In this document: one piece after another, positions 55,240 to 63,970 of the stretch
Layout: each line of letters begins with the position of its first letter
Position numbering within the stretch: the stretch's first letter is position 1
From: Thermohalobaculum sp038534135
Lineage (GTDB): Bacteria > Pseudomonadota > Alphaproteobacteria > Rhodobacterales > Rhodobacteraceae
DNA length: 64,000 bases
Assembly (NCBI GenBank): GCA_038534135.1
Contig: JBCAXJ010000016.1
Location: forward strand, 14,638 to 78,637
Reading direction: 5' to 3'
Program-made: the position numbers and the translations under genes
Notes under the pieces: model-generated
What the model saw: only the letters and a program-made list of their open reading frames with translations
The model's database searches: none
Told to the model about the DNA's origin: nothing

Positions 55240-55464
55240 GGGACCTCCCCCTCGCTGGCCCTCCCACGGTTCGGGAGGACGCTGCACTGCGCCCGTATAT
55301 AGGCGGGGAATGTTGGGAAATCTATTGCGCTGTCTGCCAGACCGTCTTGGGATCAATACCGCGCTCCGGATTGATCGGGAAACGCATGTCGCTCGGTCCT
55401 TGCTTAGCTTGCCCTCGCATCCGAATGGCTCAGTCGCGTCCGAACGCGCTGTCGCGACGGAACG

Positions 55465-56241
55465 CTACACAAAAGTCGCCGAGACGGTCCCGAAGGCTGA
55501 CGAGGTGACCTCCACACGGCTGCGTTCTGCCATCGGGATCGGTGGACCCCATGCTCCCATCAGAACCCGGTCGCCCGCGCGCAGCGACTTGCCCTGTGCA
55601 TCGAGTTTCTCCGCCAGCCAACCGATTGCCGAGATCATGTCATCCGGCCAGATGAGGTCGTCCCAGGTGTCGATGGTCTCGCCGTCATAGATCAGCTTGA
55701 GGTCGGTCGTCGTGGCGTCCTGGATCTGGTGCACCGGCGGTCCCCAGACGACACCGGCAAGGATCGCATTGTTCGCGAGCAGTTCGTGTCCGTGGGGGGC
55801 TTCGCCTCGCATGGTCAGGTTGTGGATCTCGATCACCGGATGAATCGAGGCGATGACCGGCAACAAGTCTGTCGAAGTCTTCATGCTGGGCGTCACAGGC
55901 CCCGAAAGGGTGATCGCGAACTCTGCCTCCATTGACGGGTTTGAGTATCTCGCTTTGCTCAGCGTTGCCCCGGTCTCGTGCATCTCCGTTGACCAGAGGC
56001 GACCATAGGCCGGATGGGAAAGACCCATCATCTTCTGGTTGCCCTCAAACACGCAACCGATCTTGTACCCGACGACCTGCTCTCCGCGGGCTTCGCGCAA
56101 TGCTGCAACGGCTGCCTGAAGCTGCCATGCCTCGTCGATCTTCAGACGAAGCCCCTCGCCAAAGACAGTGCCCGGCGTTGCGTTGTCGTAGTCAGCCAGC
56201 ATCCGCTCGGCCAGTGTCTTCAGGGAAACGTCATCCAGCAT
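55465..56241 (-). CDS. 2-keto-4-pentenoate hydratase-like protein (FAH superfamily)
   Basis: 258 residues. Members hydrate 2-hydroxypent-2,4-dienoate or decarboxylate related acids in meta-cleavage pathways. Conserved: VGYKIGCVFEGNQ near residue 60, then PSMEAEFAIT with metal-binding Glu residues, IHPVIEIHN, and GPPIPMAERSRVEV near the end. It is downstream of the polyamine-type transporter operon, separated by about 80 bases on the same strand. GGAG is 6 bases before the ATG at 56241. Confidence 0.85.
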   Translation of the reverse strand: MLDDVSLKTLAERMLADYDNATPGTVFGEGLRLKIDEAWQLQAAVAALREARGEQVVGYKIGCVFEGNQKMMGLSHPAYGRLWSTEMHETGATLSKARYSNPSMEAEFAITLSGPVTPSMKTSTDLLPVIASIHPVIEIHNLTMRGEAPHGHELLANNAILAGVVWGPPVHQIQDATTTDLKLIYDGETIDTWDDLIWPDDMISAIGWLAEKLDAQGKSLRAGDRVLMGAWGPPIPMAERSRVEVTSSAFGTVSATFV

Positions 56242-56318
56242 CTGCGCCTCCATCGCATTCAGCGAAACTAGAGACGGCGGCACCGGCTGTCACGTGCAGC
56301 CGAACCTATACTGATGAT

Positions 56319-57224
56319 CTATTGCGGAGACATCCCGCGCAAGCGCTCCGACCTGCGGCGCAGCATCTCGACCGTGGCCAGCAGACCGACCGAGATGATC
56401 ACGAGGATCGTCGCGACCGCAAGAATGGTCGGCGAGATCTGCTCACGGATGCCGCTGAACATCTGACGCGGGATCGTGCGTTGTTCCACATCAGCCATCT
56501 GCAGCACGATGACGACCTCGTCGAACGAGGTGATGAAGGCGAACAGCGCACCCGAGATCACGCCCGGCAGGATCAGCGGCATCTGAACCTTGAAGAACGT
56601 CGTGATCGGATTGGCGCCCATGCTTGCTGCGGCGCGCACCAGCGATTTGTCAAAGCCGACCAGAGTTGCGGTCACCGTGATGATCACGAAAGGCGTCCCC
56701 AGCACGGCATGTGCAAGGATCAGCCCGAAATACGTCTTGCCGAGGCCAACCTGGCTGAACGAGTAGAACAGGCCCGACGCCGTGATCACCAGCGGGACGA
56801 TCATCGGCGAGATCAGCGTCGCCATGATCGCGCCCTTGAACGGCATCTCGGACCGGCTGAGGCCGACTGCGGCCAATGTCCCAAGTGCTGTCGCCAGAAG
56901 CGTCGCGAAGATGCCGATGAAGAAGCTGTTCTTGATCGAGCGCACCCATTGCGCGTTGTTCCACATGTCGGCCCACCAGCCGGCGACGGCATCGGGGGCG
57001 GCCATGCCGTTGCGCAGGATGTCGGCGTACCAGCGGGTCGAGTAGGCCTCGGGGTCGAACGCCAGCATGCCTTCGGTGAAGCTGAAATACGGCTCGACAT
57101 TGAAGCTGAGTGGCATGACGATCAGGATCGGCGCCATCAGGAAGATGAAGATCAGACCGCAGATGACGCGAAAGCTGTAGTACCAGACCCGCTCGCCGTT
57201 GGATGCGTATGGAGGCAATGCCAT
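56319..57224 (-). CDS. ABC transporter permease (PotC-type)
   Basis: 301 residues with about six predicted membrane segments. Permease of a spermidine/putrescine-class importer, inner membrane. The EAA loop that contacts the ATPase is visible as ASMGANPITTFFKVQMPLILPG. It starts 6 bases after the other permease's stop. Charged N-terminus and C-terminal RRSERLRGMSPQ face the cytosol. Confidence 0.92.
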   Translation of the reverse strand: MALPPYASNGERVWYYSFRVICGLIFIFLMAPILIVMPLSFNVEPYFSFTEGMLAFDPEAYSTRWYADILRNGMAAPDAVAGWWADMWNNAQWVRSIKNSFFIGIFATLLATALGTLAAVGLSRSEMPFKGAIMATLISPMIVPLVITASGLFYSFSQVGLGKTYFGLILAHAVLGTPFVIITVTATLVGFDKSLVRAAASMGANPITTFFKVQMPLILPGVISGALFAFITSFDEVVIVLQMADVEQRTIPRQMFSGIREQISPTILAVATILVIISVGLLATVEMLRRRSERLRGMSPQ

Positions 57225-57230
57225 GTCCGG

Positions 57231-58541
57231 TCACCCCAGCTTCATGTTGTCGATGCCGACGATCCGATCGTACAGCCAATACAGCAACAGCACGAACACC
57301 AACAGCACCAGACCGAGTGCTGCGGCCAGCGAGTAGTTCAGCGAACTTCGCATATGGGTGTCGATGATGTTCGAGATCATCACACCTTCCTGCCCGCCCA
57401 GCAGGGCCGGGGTGATGTAGTAACCGATCGCCAGAATGAAGACGAGGATCGCGCCTGCACCGATGCCGGGGACAGTCTGGGGGAAGTAGACCCGCCAGAA
57501 CGCCGTCCAATTCGTGGCCCCGAGCGACTTGGCGGCGCGCACATATTGCGGCGGGATCGACTTCATCACTGAATAGAGTGGCAGGATCATGAACGGCAGC
57601 AGGATATGTGTCATCGCGATCAGCGTGCCGAGTTTGTTGTAGATCAGCGATAATCGCTCGTACCCAGGATCCATCCAAAACAGATTGACCAGGACATAGT
57701 CGAGGGCTCTCCCGACATGGGTAGTGAAGAAGTAGGATAGGAAGTCGTTTACTACCCCCTGCCCTTGCAGGATCGCGATCCACGCGGTCGTGCGCACCAG
57801 GATCGAGGTCCAGAACGGCAGCAGCACAAGGATCAGCAAAAGGTTCGACGTGCGCACCGGCAATGTCGCCAGCAGATAGGCCACCGGGTATCCCAGTGCG
57901 ATCGTCGCCAGGGTCACGATCAGCGAAATCTCAAGCGTTCGCAGGAACAGCTTCACGTGGATCTGCACGTTCTCGGGTTGCCAGCCGATGGCGCCTTCGT
58001 CTGTGATGCGCAGGTCCAGCGCCTTCAGCACGAAGGACAGTGTGTAGGAGCTCGAGACCCGCTTCATGGCGTGCCAGTACTCGATCTGGCCCCATTTCTT
58101 GTCAGCCTTGATCAGGCCCTCCTTGAACGGGGCCTCCATCTTGGCGGCACGGCGCGTGGTTTTCTTGAAGAGCGACAGCGCGCCCGAGATCTCTCGGTTC
58201 AAACGCGCACCAACCTTGGTCGGAAGGGCGCGGTCGATCTCGCGCGCTTGCTTGATATCGGCGACGACGGCGGCATAAAGCGCCTCGTCTGGAAGATCCT
58301 GACCATCCCAGTCGCCGATGAGTTCGGTCGTGCGGGGCATCCCCTCGGCGAACTGGTCATTGTAGACGCCCTGAAACAAAAGGACGACGATGGGCAGGAA
58401 GAAGAACAGCGAGATAAAGGCCAGCAATGGTGCGACCAGGCCGAATGCGCGCACGCGGCTGACGAACATTGCCTTGGCAAGTCGCGCCTTCAGCGGGGTG
58501 CCATCCGCAGCCATCAAAGGCCCTTGTGTCGTATCGGTCAT
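57231..58541 (-). CDS. ABC transporter permease (PotB-type) with large external domain
   Basis: 436 residues, longer than the usual 280-310. After the first membrane segment (VAPLLAFISLFFFLPIVVLL) there is an inserted hydrophilic domain (about residues 60-190: TELIGDWDGQDLPDEALYA and following charged helices), then the remaining segments and the EAA loop (KSLGATNWTAFWRVYFPQTVPG). Such an insertion is seen in related transporters of alphaproteobacteria. The ATG at 58541 begins MTDTTQG, with GGGAT upstream. Confidence 0.92.
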   Translation of the reverse strand: MTDTTQGPLMAADGTPLKARLAKAMFVSRVRAFGLVAPLLAFISLFFFLPIVVLLFQGVYNDQFAEGMPRTTELIGDWDGQDLPDEALYAAVVADIKQAREIDRALPTKVGARLNREISGALSLFKKTTRRAAKMEAPFKEGLIKADKKWGQIEYWHAMKRVSSSYTLSFVLKALDLRITDEGAIGWQPENVQIHVKLFLRTLEISLIVTLATIALGYPVAYLLATLPVRTSNLLLILVLLPFWTSILVRTTAWIAILQGQGVVNDFLSYFFTTHVGRALDYVLVNLFWMDPGYERLSLIYNKLGTLIAMTHILLPFMILPLYSVMKSIPPQYVRAAKSLGATNWTAFWRVYFPQTVPGIGAGAILVFILAIGYYITPALLGGQEGVMISNIIDTHMRSSLNYSLAAALGLVLLVFVLLLYWLYDRIVGIDNMKLG

Positions 58542-58561
58542 GAGATCCCGCCCGTTCGGTC

Positions 58562-58586
58562 GTAGGGTGCGCAATGCGCACCCTAC
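58562..58586. repeat. Perfect palindromic hairpin between potD and potB
   Basis: GTAGGGTGCGCA / TGCGCACCCTAC, a 12-bp perfect inverted repeat with a 1-base loop, in the 54 bases between the binding-protein and permease genes. Such hairpins protect upstream mRNA from decay and raise binding-protein levels over permease levels. The same palindrome family recurs in many proteobacterial genomes as a REP-like repeat, from general knowledge. Confidence 0.7.
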
Positions 58587-58595
58587 AGGTTCAGC

Positions 58596-59672
58596 TTATT
58601 GAGCAAGCCAGGCGTTGAAACGCTCGTTCATCTCGTCCTGGTTGTCGGCCCAGAACTCGAAGTTGCTGACCAAAGCAGTCTCGAGGTTGTCGGCTGCCGT
58701 CGGCATGTTCGGACCCATTTCGGTCTTGCCATCGTTGTAGAGGCCAACGAGCGGACCCGAGGACTTGCGAGCCGGACCGTAAGCGATCCACTTGGCTTGG
58801 TCCGCCAGACGCTGCGTGTCGGTCGAGAACTTCACGAAGTCCAGCGTGGCTTCCATGTTCGGTGCGCCTTTGGGGATGACCCAGAGGTCGAAGTCCAGGA
58901 TCTGAGCGTCCCAGTTCACGACGAACGGCTTGCCCTCGCCAGCGGCTGCGTTGAAGATACGGCCGTTGTATGCGGTGGTCATGACCACTTCACCATCGGC
59001 GAGGAGCTGCGGCGGCTGAGCGCCGGCTTCCCACCAGACAACCGAGTCCTTGATCGTGTCGAGCTTGGCGAATGCGCGGTCCACACCTTCCGGCGTGCCC
59101 AGAACATCGTAGACGTCACCAGGTGCAACACCGTCCGCCATCAGCGCCATTTCGAGCTGGGCTTTCGGGTTCTTGCGCAGACCGCGCTTGCCTGGGAACT
59201 TCTCGAGATCGAAGAAATCACCGATTCCCGTGACACCCGAGGTCTTCGATGAATCATACGCGAAAATGGTCGACCAGACGATGTTGGCGACCGCGCACTC
59301 CGGCAACGAGCCTTCGATGAAGTCTTCAATGGCGGGCGTGCCGTCCGGCGCTGCTGGCAGAATCGAGTGGTCGATCGGCTCGAGCAGACCTTCATCACAG
59401 CCTCGGACCGCGTCGGACAGCTCAACGTCGATCACGTTCCAGGTGACGTTGCCCGCTTCGACCTGAGCTTTCACCTCGGCGAGACCGCCATTGTAGTCTT
59501 CCGACACGATCGTGTTGCCGGTCGCTGCCATCCACGGCTTGTGATAGGCTTCGACCTGCGACTTGGTATAGGCGCCGCCCCAAGAGACGACGGTGATCGA
59601 TTCGCTCGCGAGGGCGGAGCCTGCAACGGCCGCCGCGCTGACTGCACCGATCAGAGCAGTTCTGAGTTTCAT
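58596..59672 (-). CDS. ABC transporter substrate-binding protein (PotD/PotF-type)
   Basis: 358 residues. A signal peptide (LIGAVSAAAVAGSALA) precedes a mature part beginning SESITVVSWGGAYTKSQVEA. The pattern VVSWGGAY, then YNGGLAEVKAQVEAGN and the C-terminal WADNQDEMNERFNAWLA segments fit the polyamine/spermidine-binding family (cluster D-type). Aspartate and aromatic residues for ligand contacts are plausible but were not assigned. It is the second gene of the minus-strand operon (A-D-B-C). Confidence 0.92.
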   Translation of the reverse strand: MKLRTALIGAVSAAAVAGSALASESITVVSWGGAYTKSQVEAYHKPWMAATGNTIVSEDYNGGLAEVKAQVEAGNVTWNVIDVELSDAVRGCDEGLLEPIDHSILPAAPDGTPAIEDFIEGSLPECAVANIVWSTIFAYDSSKTSGVTGIGDFFDLEKFPGKRGLRKNPKAQLEMALMADGVAPGDVYDVLGTPEGVDRAFAKLDTIKDSVVWWEAGAQPPQLLADGEVVMTTAYNGRIFNAAAGEGKPFVVNWDAQILDFDLWVIPKGAPNMEATLDFVKFSTDTQRLADQAKWIAYGPARKSSGPLVGLYNDGKTEMGPNMPTAADNLETALVSNFEFWADNQDEMNERFNAWLAQ

Positions 59673-59757
59673 TTGGTACTCTCCCTAGTTTCGGACCCGT
59701 CTTGCACCTGCGCTGCACTCCCCGGGTACGGAGCGCCAGGTATGATGTTGTTTCGCT

Positions 59758-60858
59758 TTACGCGGCGTCCAGCGCGCGGCAATCGTCGGTGATCCATCCG
59801 ATTGGCGTGGTCTCGCCAACATTCAGTGCCGCGTGGCTGGACGAGTTCGGCACCTTGACGATGAAGTCATCATGGCCCGCAACCTCCATGCGGCAGCGGA
59901 TGTGGTCGCCGAGATAGATCAGTTCGACCACCTTGCCATCCATTCGGTTCGGCGCTTCCGGTTCGCCGATCAAAACGCGCTCTGGCCGGATCGACAGCAT
60001 CGTCCGGTTGCCTTCGCCACCGCAATTGACGGCCAGCGCACCGATCTCGGCCCCACCGTCGATGGCGACCCGCGCCTCGGACCCATTGACCGATGTGACC
60101 TTGCCGCCCAGTTTGTTGTTCTCGCCGATGAACTGCGCCACGAACGCGTTTTCAGGGCGTTCATACAGATCCGCCGGCGGTGCGAGTTGCTGGATCACAC
60201 CGTCGTTGAACACAGCGATCCGGTCGGACATCGTCAGCGCTTCGGATTGATCGTGTGTCACGTAGACGACCGTGACGCCCAGACGTTCATGCAGGTGCTT
60301 GATCTCGTATTGCATATGCTCGCGCAGCTGCTTGTCCAGCGCGCCGAGCGGCTCGTCCATTAGCACCAGTTCCGGCTCGAAGACCAGCGCCCGGGCCAAG
60401 GCCACACGTTGTTGCTGACCGCCCGAAAGCTGCGCAGGACGCCGCCCCGCGAACTCCCCTGTGCCCATCTGCACCATGTCGAGCGCACGTTGAACCTTCT
60501 GGTCAACGTCGGCCTTGCTCATCTTTCGCACCTGCAGCGGGAACGCGAGGTTCTCTGCAATGGTCATGTGCGGGAACAGAGCGTAGTTTTGGAAGACCAT
60601 ACCTATGCCCCGCTTGTGCGGCGGAATATTGTTGATCGGGCGGCCAGCCAGCTTGATCTCGCCATGGGTGGCGGTCTCGAAGCCTGCAAGCATCATCAGG
60701 CAGGTTGTCTTGCCTGAGCCGGAGGGGCCAAGCATTGTCAGGAACTCGCCTTTACCGACCGTCAGGTTCAGATCCTTCACGACCAGCGTTTCACCGTCGT
60801 AGCTTTTCTGAACTCGTTCGAACGCAACAAATGCGTCGCCAGTTCCTTCAATTGCCAT
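59758..60858 (-). CDS. ABC transporter ATP-binding protein (PotA-type)
   Basis: 366 residues. Walker A GPSGSGKTT near residue 40, ABC signature LSGGQQQRVALARAL near 140, Walker B LVLMDEPLGALD near 160, and the H-loop in YVTHDQSEALTMSD. A C-terminal TOBE domain follows (IRPERVLIGEPEAPN). First gene of the operon, so the operon promoter lies in 60859-61076. The 85-base space to the binding-protein gene holds nothing obvious. Confidence 0.95.
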   Translation of the reverse strand: MAIEGTGDAFVAFERVQKSYDGETLVVKDLNLTVGKGEFLTMLGPSGSGKTTCLMMLAGFETATHGEIKLAGRPINNIPPHKRGIGMVFQNYALFPHMTIAENLAFPLQVRKMSKADVDQKVQRALDMVQMGTGEFAGRRPAQLSGGQQQRVALARALVFEPELVLMDEPLGALDKQLREHMQYEIKHLHERLGVTVVYVTHDQSEALTMSDRIAVFNDGVIQQLAPPADLYERPENAFVAQFIGENNKLGGKVTSVNGSEARVAIDGGAEIGALAVNCGGEGNRTMLSIRPERVLIGEPEAPNRMDGKVVELIYLGDHIRCRMEVAGHDDFIVKVPNSSSHAALNVGETTPIGWITDDCRALDAA

Positions 60859-60961
60859 GTTGTGGATTGCCCCTCAGCCGGTCTCGACACTCAGGAAGTG
60901 ATGGTAAGCACACGATTGGTGCAGTGCACAAGCCCTGAATTCAGGACCAGCAGGTCTAATC

Positions 60962-60982
60962 TAGCGCAATAATGTTGCGCTA
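60962..60982. promoter_or_regulatory. Candidate operator palindrome upstream of potA
   Basis: TAGCGCAA / TTGCGCTA, a perfect 8-bp inverted repeat around TAATG, about 100 bases upstream of the transporter operon. It is the size and symmetry of a dimeric repressor site. Which regulator would bind is unknown, and none is encoded next to it. Confidence 0.4.
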
Positions 60983-61076
60983 CCGGGAGTACATACAACG
61001 TTTTCAACCCTAGCGCGATTGCATACCTCGGTTGACATTTCGCGGCAGCGCGGGCTTAGACACGCGGGCAAGCTGG

Positions 61077-61116
61077 GGTCCCGTAGCTCAACCGGATAGA
61101 GCACCTGACTTCTAAT
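61077..61116 (+). tRNA. 5' half of a tRNA-Arg(UCU) gene, truncated
   Basis: Acceptor 5' strand GGTCCCG, D-arm GCTC...GAGC, anticodon stem CCTGA and loop CTTCTAA are present, with anticodon TCT (61111-61113). At 61117 the expected TCAGG and the whole T-arm and acceptor 3' strand are missing, and unrelated sequence leads into an integrase gene 125 bases on. So this is a tRNA gene split at the anticodon loop by an integrated element. A working copy must exist elsewhere, since this anticodon reads AGA/AGG codons. Confidence 0.8.
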
Positions 61117-61241
61117 TACATGATACCAAGTCGCTGATACTCGCTGATCGTTGATTTATTGGGTAAAATTCGCATCTTCGGTTGATTAAACTTGCTGTTG
61201 GACGCCATGCAATTGCATAGTTGATTGCACGGAGACCCGAC

Positions 61242-62435
61242 ATGGCAACGGTTGAGACAACATTCACGAAAGGCGCGCTCGATAAGGCCGCGCACGCAGG
61301 CGGTGCCGCGACACGTTACCGCGACGCTCGATTTCCAAACCTTTACTTGGAGGTCGGTGCGCGCTCGAAGACATGGCGGTATCGCAAATTCTTCAAAGGT
61401 CAGAACCACACGCACACGCTCGGCACATGGCCGCAGATGTCCGTGGTCGAGGCGTCACAGACCGCCATTGAGATCAATGAGCAGATCGAAGTGGCAGGCA
61501 TCGTCGTCGGAGACCGCAAGCGTGGAGAAGGCGAGATTACACTGCGCGAGGCTTTGGAGCAGCACTGCACGCAGGCACTCGACAAACGGCAGCGGGTTAT
61601 CAGCAAAAGGACCGCTGACGACTATGCGGCCCAGTTGCGCCGCCACGTTCCGCGCTGGCTCGACATGCCCATAACGGACATCACGCGGCAGATGGTCAAC
61701 GCGCAGATCAAGTCCATGTCCGACATACCCGCAACGGCATCCGGCCTCCTGCGCACTTTGTCCGCGATCTACGGCACGCAGTTGTCGTTCCGGGAAGATG
61801 GCTACGAGCACGACCCGACCTACAAGGTGAAAGGCTATAAGGCGAACAAGCGGGAGTTGCTGTTTGACGAGGCGAAACGCTGGCCTGCACTGGACGCGAT
61901 TGCTGGCGTCCCGAACGTGACGCGCCGCCACGCATGGATGGCGCGCCTGTTCACAGGCTTCCGCATGAACAACATCCAATCGCTCCTTTGGTCGGATATC
62001 GACTTCGACGAGCGCATGGTCACGCTCGGGCGCATGAAGAACGGATTGAAGCGCACGTTTCCACTCTCTGATATTGCCGTGCAGGTTTTCGAGAGCACAC
62101 CGCGCACGCATGACGAGATCGTCTTTGAAGGTCGCCACTATAACAAGCCCATCACAGGATTGAGGCAGATCGACGCGAATGGTCAGGACGTGCATCGCGG
62201 CGGCGTTTTGCGCCCACATGATACGCGCCACCTGTTTTCGTCGGCGGCTGCAAAGGCTGGGTTGTCTACGCCGGTCATAAACTGGATGCGCGGCGATGTG
62301 ACCGTTATGTCAGGCGCGGCTGGTGGATACATGCACGATCTTGGTTCGCACGACGACGCGAACGCCATCGCGAAACAGATCGTTTCCAAGTGCGCACCTG
62401 AAGTGAGTATTGCGGAATTGCTCACGGGCGCTTAA
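61242..62435 (+). CDS. P4-type tyrosine integrase
   Basis: 397 residues. N-terminal DUF4102-like arm-binding domain (ARFPNLYLEVGARSKTWRYRK and LGTWPQMSVVEA), core-binding middle, and a C-terminal catalytic domain with the Arg in LFTGFRMNNI, the HxxR motif HDTRHLFSS and the likely Tyr nucleophile in AAGGYMHDLG. Normally such integrases sit next to the attachment site, as here. GGAG is 7 bases before the ATG at 61242. The catalytic Tyr context is slightly unusual, so activity is likely but not certain. Confidence 0.92.
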   Translation: MATVETTFTKGALDKAAHAGGAATRYRDARFPNLYLEVGARSKTWRYRKFFKGQNHTHTLGTWPQMSVVEASQTAIEINEQIEVAGIVVGDRKRGEGEITLREALEQHCTQALDKRQRVISKRTADDYAAQLRRHVPRWLDMPITDITRQMVNAQIKSMSDIPATASGLLRTLSAIYGTQLSFREDGYEHDPTYKVKGYKANKRELLFDEAKRWPALDAIAGVPNVTRRHAWMARLFTGFRMNNIQSLLWSDIDFDERMVTLGRMKNGLKRTFPLSDIAVQVFESTPRTHDEIVFEGRHYNKPITGLRQIDANGQDVHRGGVLRPHDTRHLFSSAAAKAGLSTPVINWMRGDVTVMSGAAGGYMHDLGSHDDANAIAKQIVSKCAPEVSIAELLTGA

Positions 62436-62578
62436 AATCGTCGTCACTTGCCTGCACCGCGCCGAGCCGTTAGCGCGTTGTCAGGCCCGCACCGAACTGC
62501 CCAGTGCATTGCGACCTGGGACACGTCAGGAGGAAGTAGGTGCGCGGTCGTTGGCTTCACCCAAAGTGGAGCTGACCT

Positions 62579-62812
62579 ATGTCACCAGAAGAAATCATTG
62601 CGCAGTTGCGCTCGGCCATCGAGGCCACCCACCATCCCGAAATCATGACGCCCGCACAGGCCGCTGACTTCCTTGGCGTGTCTGAGGATTACCTGCGTGA
62701 TCGCCGCAAGGATCGCTCAGGCCCGCCTTATTCGCAGCCCGCATCGAAAGTCATCCGTTATGAGCGTGAGGACTTGATCAAGTGGATGCGCCGCTCGAAG
62801 CGGGAGGCGTGA
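62579..62812 (+). CDS. AlpA/excisionase-like HTH protein
   Basis: 77 residues. MTPAQAADFLGVSEDYLRDRR with following SGPPYSQ is the MerR-like winged-helix type of AlpA and Xis proteins, which control excision of integrated elements or transcription of their genes. GGAG lies 7 bases before the ATG. It ends 3 bases before the next gene, so they are cotranscribed. Confidence 0.85.
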   Translation: MSPEEIIAQLRSAIEATHHPEIMTPAQAADFLGVSEDYLRDRRKDRSGPPYSQPASKVIRYEREDLIKWMRRSKREA

Positions 62813-62815
62813 GAG

Positions 62816-63970
62816 ATGGTGGGTAGGCCTCAGAGCAAAGAGCTCGCGACATTGGATGAGCGGGTCGCTGATGACTTGCGGATGTTCAATCGTCACAGTG
62901 TCCAGCGCATTGTTGATCACTGCAACGCGTTCCTTGAGGATAAGGAAAGCGCGATTCTCGACGAATCCAAAAGCTACGGATCGTTCTACAAGGCGCTGAA
63001 CGGTGAAGAGATTTGGATTGGCATGGTCGAGCATCTCGAGGAGTTGCACGCAAGGCAGGCAAGCGAACCGTTCGAGTACATCACAGAGCCGGGCGACGAC
63101 CTGCACGCGTGGATGAAGGAGTTCGCGAAAGCAGATTGGTGGTACGACCTGCTCGACCTCGACGGCGACATATCGGACGCGACGTTCAAGCGGTTCTTCT
63201 CGTCTGGCAAGATGAGCAAGAAGAACCTCGACCTCCTGCGCGAACGGTTCGACGAACGGTGGACCCGCATGAAGGCTGCGCTCGACATTGCGCGGGACTA
63301 TGCCGACTGGTGCATATTTGACGACCCACACGACTACCAAATACGCGGTAAGCTCGAGCAGCGTCTGTTCGAGCTGGTGGTCGAGGATCAGACACTCGCA
63401 CGCGACGACGTGATGCAGGTGGTCGAGGAAAAGTATGTGCGTCGCTGGGCTGGTCATCTGACCGTGATAGACCCGCGCGATCCCAAGGACCCGTTCGTGT
63501 GGGGCGACTACGTTGGTGAGTCTGTTCGGAACACTTTGTTCTTAGACGACGAGATGGACGAGAAAGTGCGGGACATGATCGAACGCGACTTTTCGAACGG
63601 CAGGCCGTCTCTGCCACCTGATGGTGAATGGGAGCGGTCAGGCGTCCGTGAAAATCAGTGGGGCTCGCTGATGCAAGAAGAAGGCACCACGGTCAAGAAT
63701 GACGCCATCTGGGACATGCACTACCGTGAGGAGTTCACGTCGCGTTGGGATCGTCGCGTGCGTGGGTGGGTCGAGGCGTCGAGCAAGATCGTTGCCGTGT
63801 CGCGTGACGGTGAGACGTGGCGTGAGCCCGACGAGCGTGAGGCACAAGGCTGGTTCAATGGCGTGATCGAGAAGCTCGAGGCGTATGTTGAAGGTCGGTG
63901 CACGTTGTCGCCTTACGAACAGATTAGGCAGCACACCCATAAATTTCTTCTGTTTGACAGAGGTTTGTGA
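62816..63970 (+). CDS. Unknown element-encoded protein
   Basis: 384 residues; no family recognised. Acidic and Trp/Asp-rich (ADWWYDLLDLDGDISD, RWAGHLTVIDPRDPKDPFVWGDY), helical in its first half, with no signal peptide or membrane segment. Located as cargo after the HTH gene; it could be an island-specific factor such as a replication or anti-phage component, but nothing in the sequence points to one. GGGAGG about 9 bases upstream supports the start. Confidence 0.7.
   Translation: MVGRPQSKELATLDERVADDLRMFNRHSVQRIVDHCNAFLEDKESAILDESKSYGSFYKALNGEEIWIGMVEHLEELHARQASEPFEYITEPGDDLHAWMKEFAKADWWYDLLDLDGDISDATFKRFFSSGKMSKKNLDLLRERFDERWTRMKAALDIARDYADWCIFDDPHDYQIRGKLEQRLFELVVEDQTLARDDVMQVVEEKYVRRWAGHLTVIDPRDPKDPFVWGDYVGESVRNTLFLDDEMDEKVRDMIERDFSNGRPSLPPDGEWERSGVRENQWGSLMQEEGTTVKNDAIWDMHYREEFTSRWDRRVRGWVEASSKIVAVSRDGETWREPDEREAQGWFNGVIEKLEAYVEGRCTLSPYEQIRQHTHKFLLFDRGL

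Noticed and set aside
55932..57572. 546-aa plus-strand open frame
   Set aside because: Antisense of the hydratase and permease genes; Asp/Gln/His/Arg-rich composition typical of shadow frames.
61117..61241. Possible tRNA intron with the 3' half further on
   Set aside because: No T-arm (GGTTCGAATCC-like) or acceptor 3' strand is found before the integrase or at the window end, and the segment lacks group I intron features.
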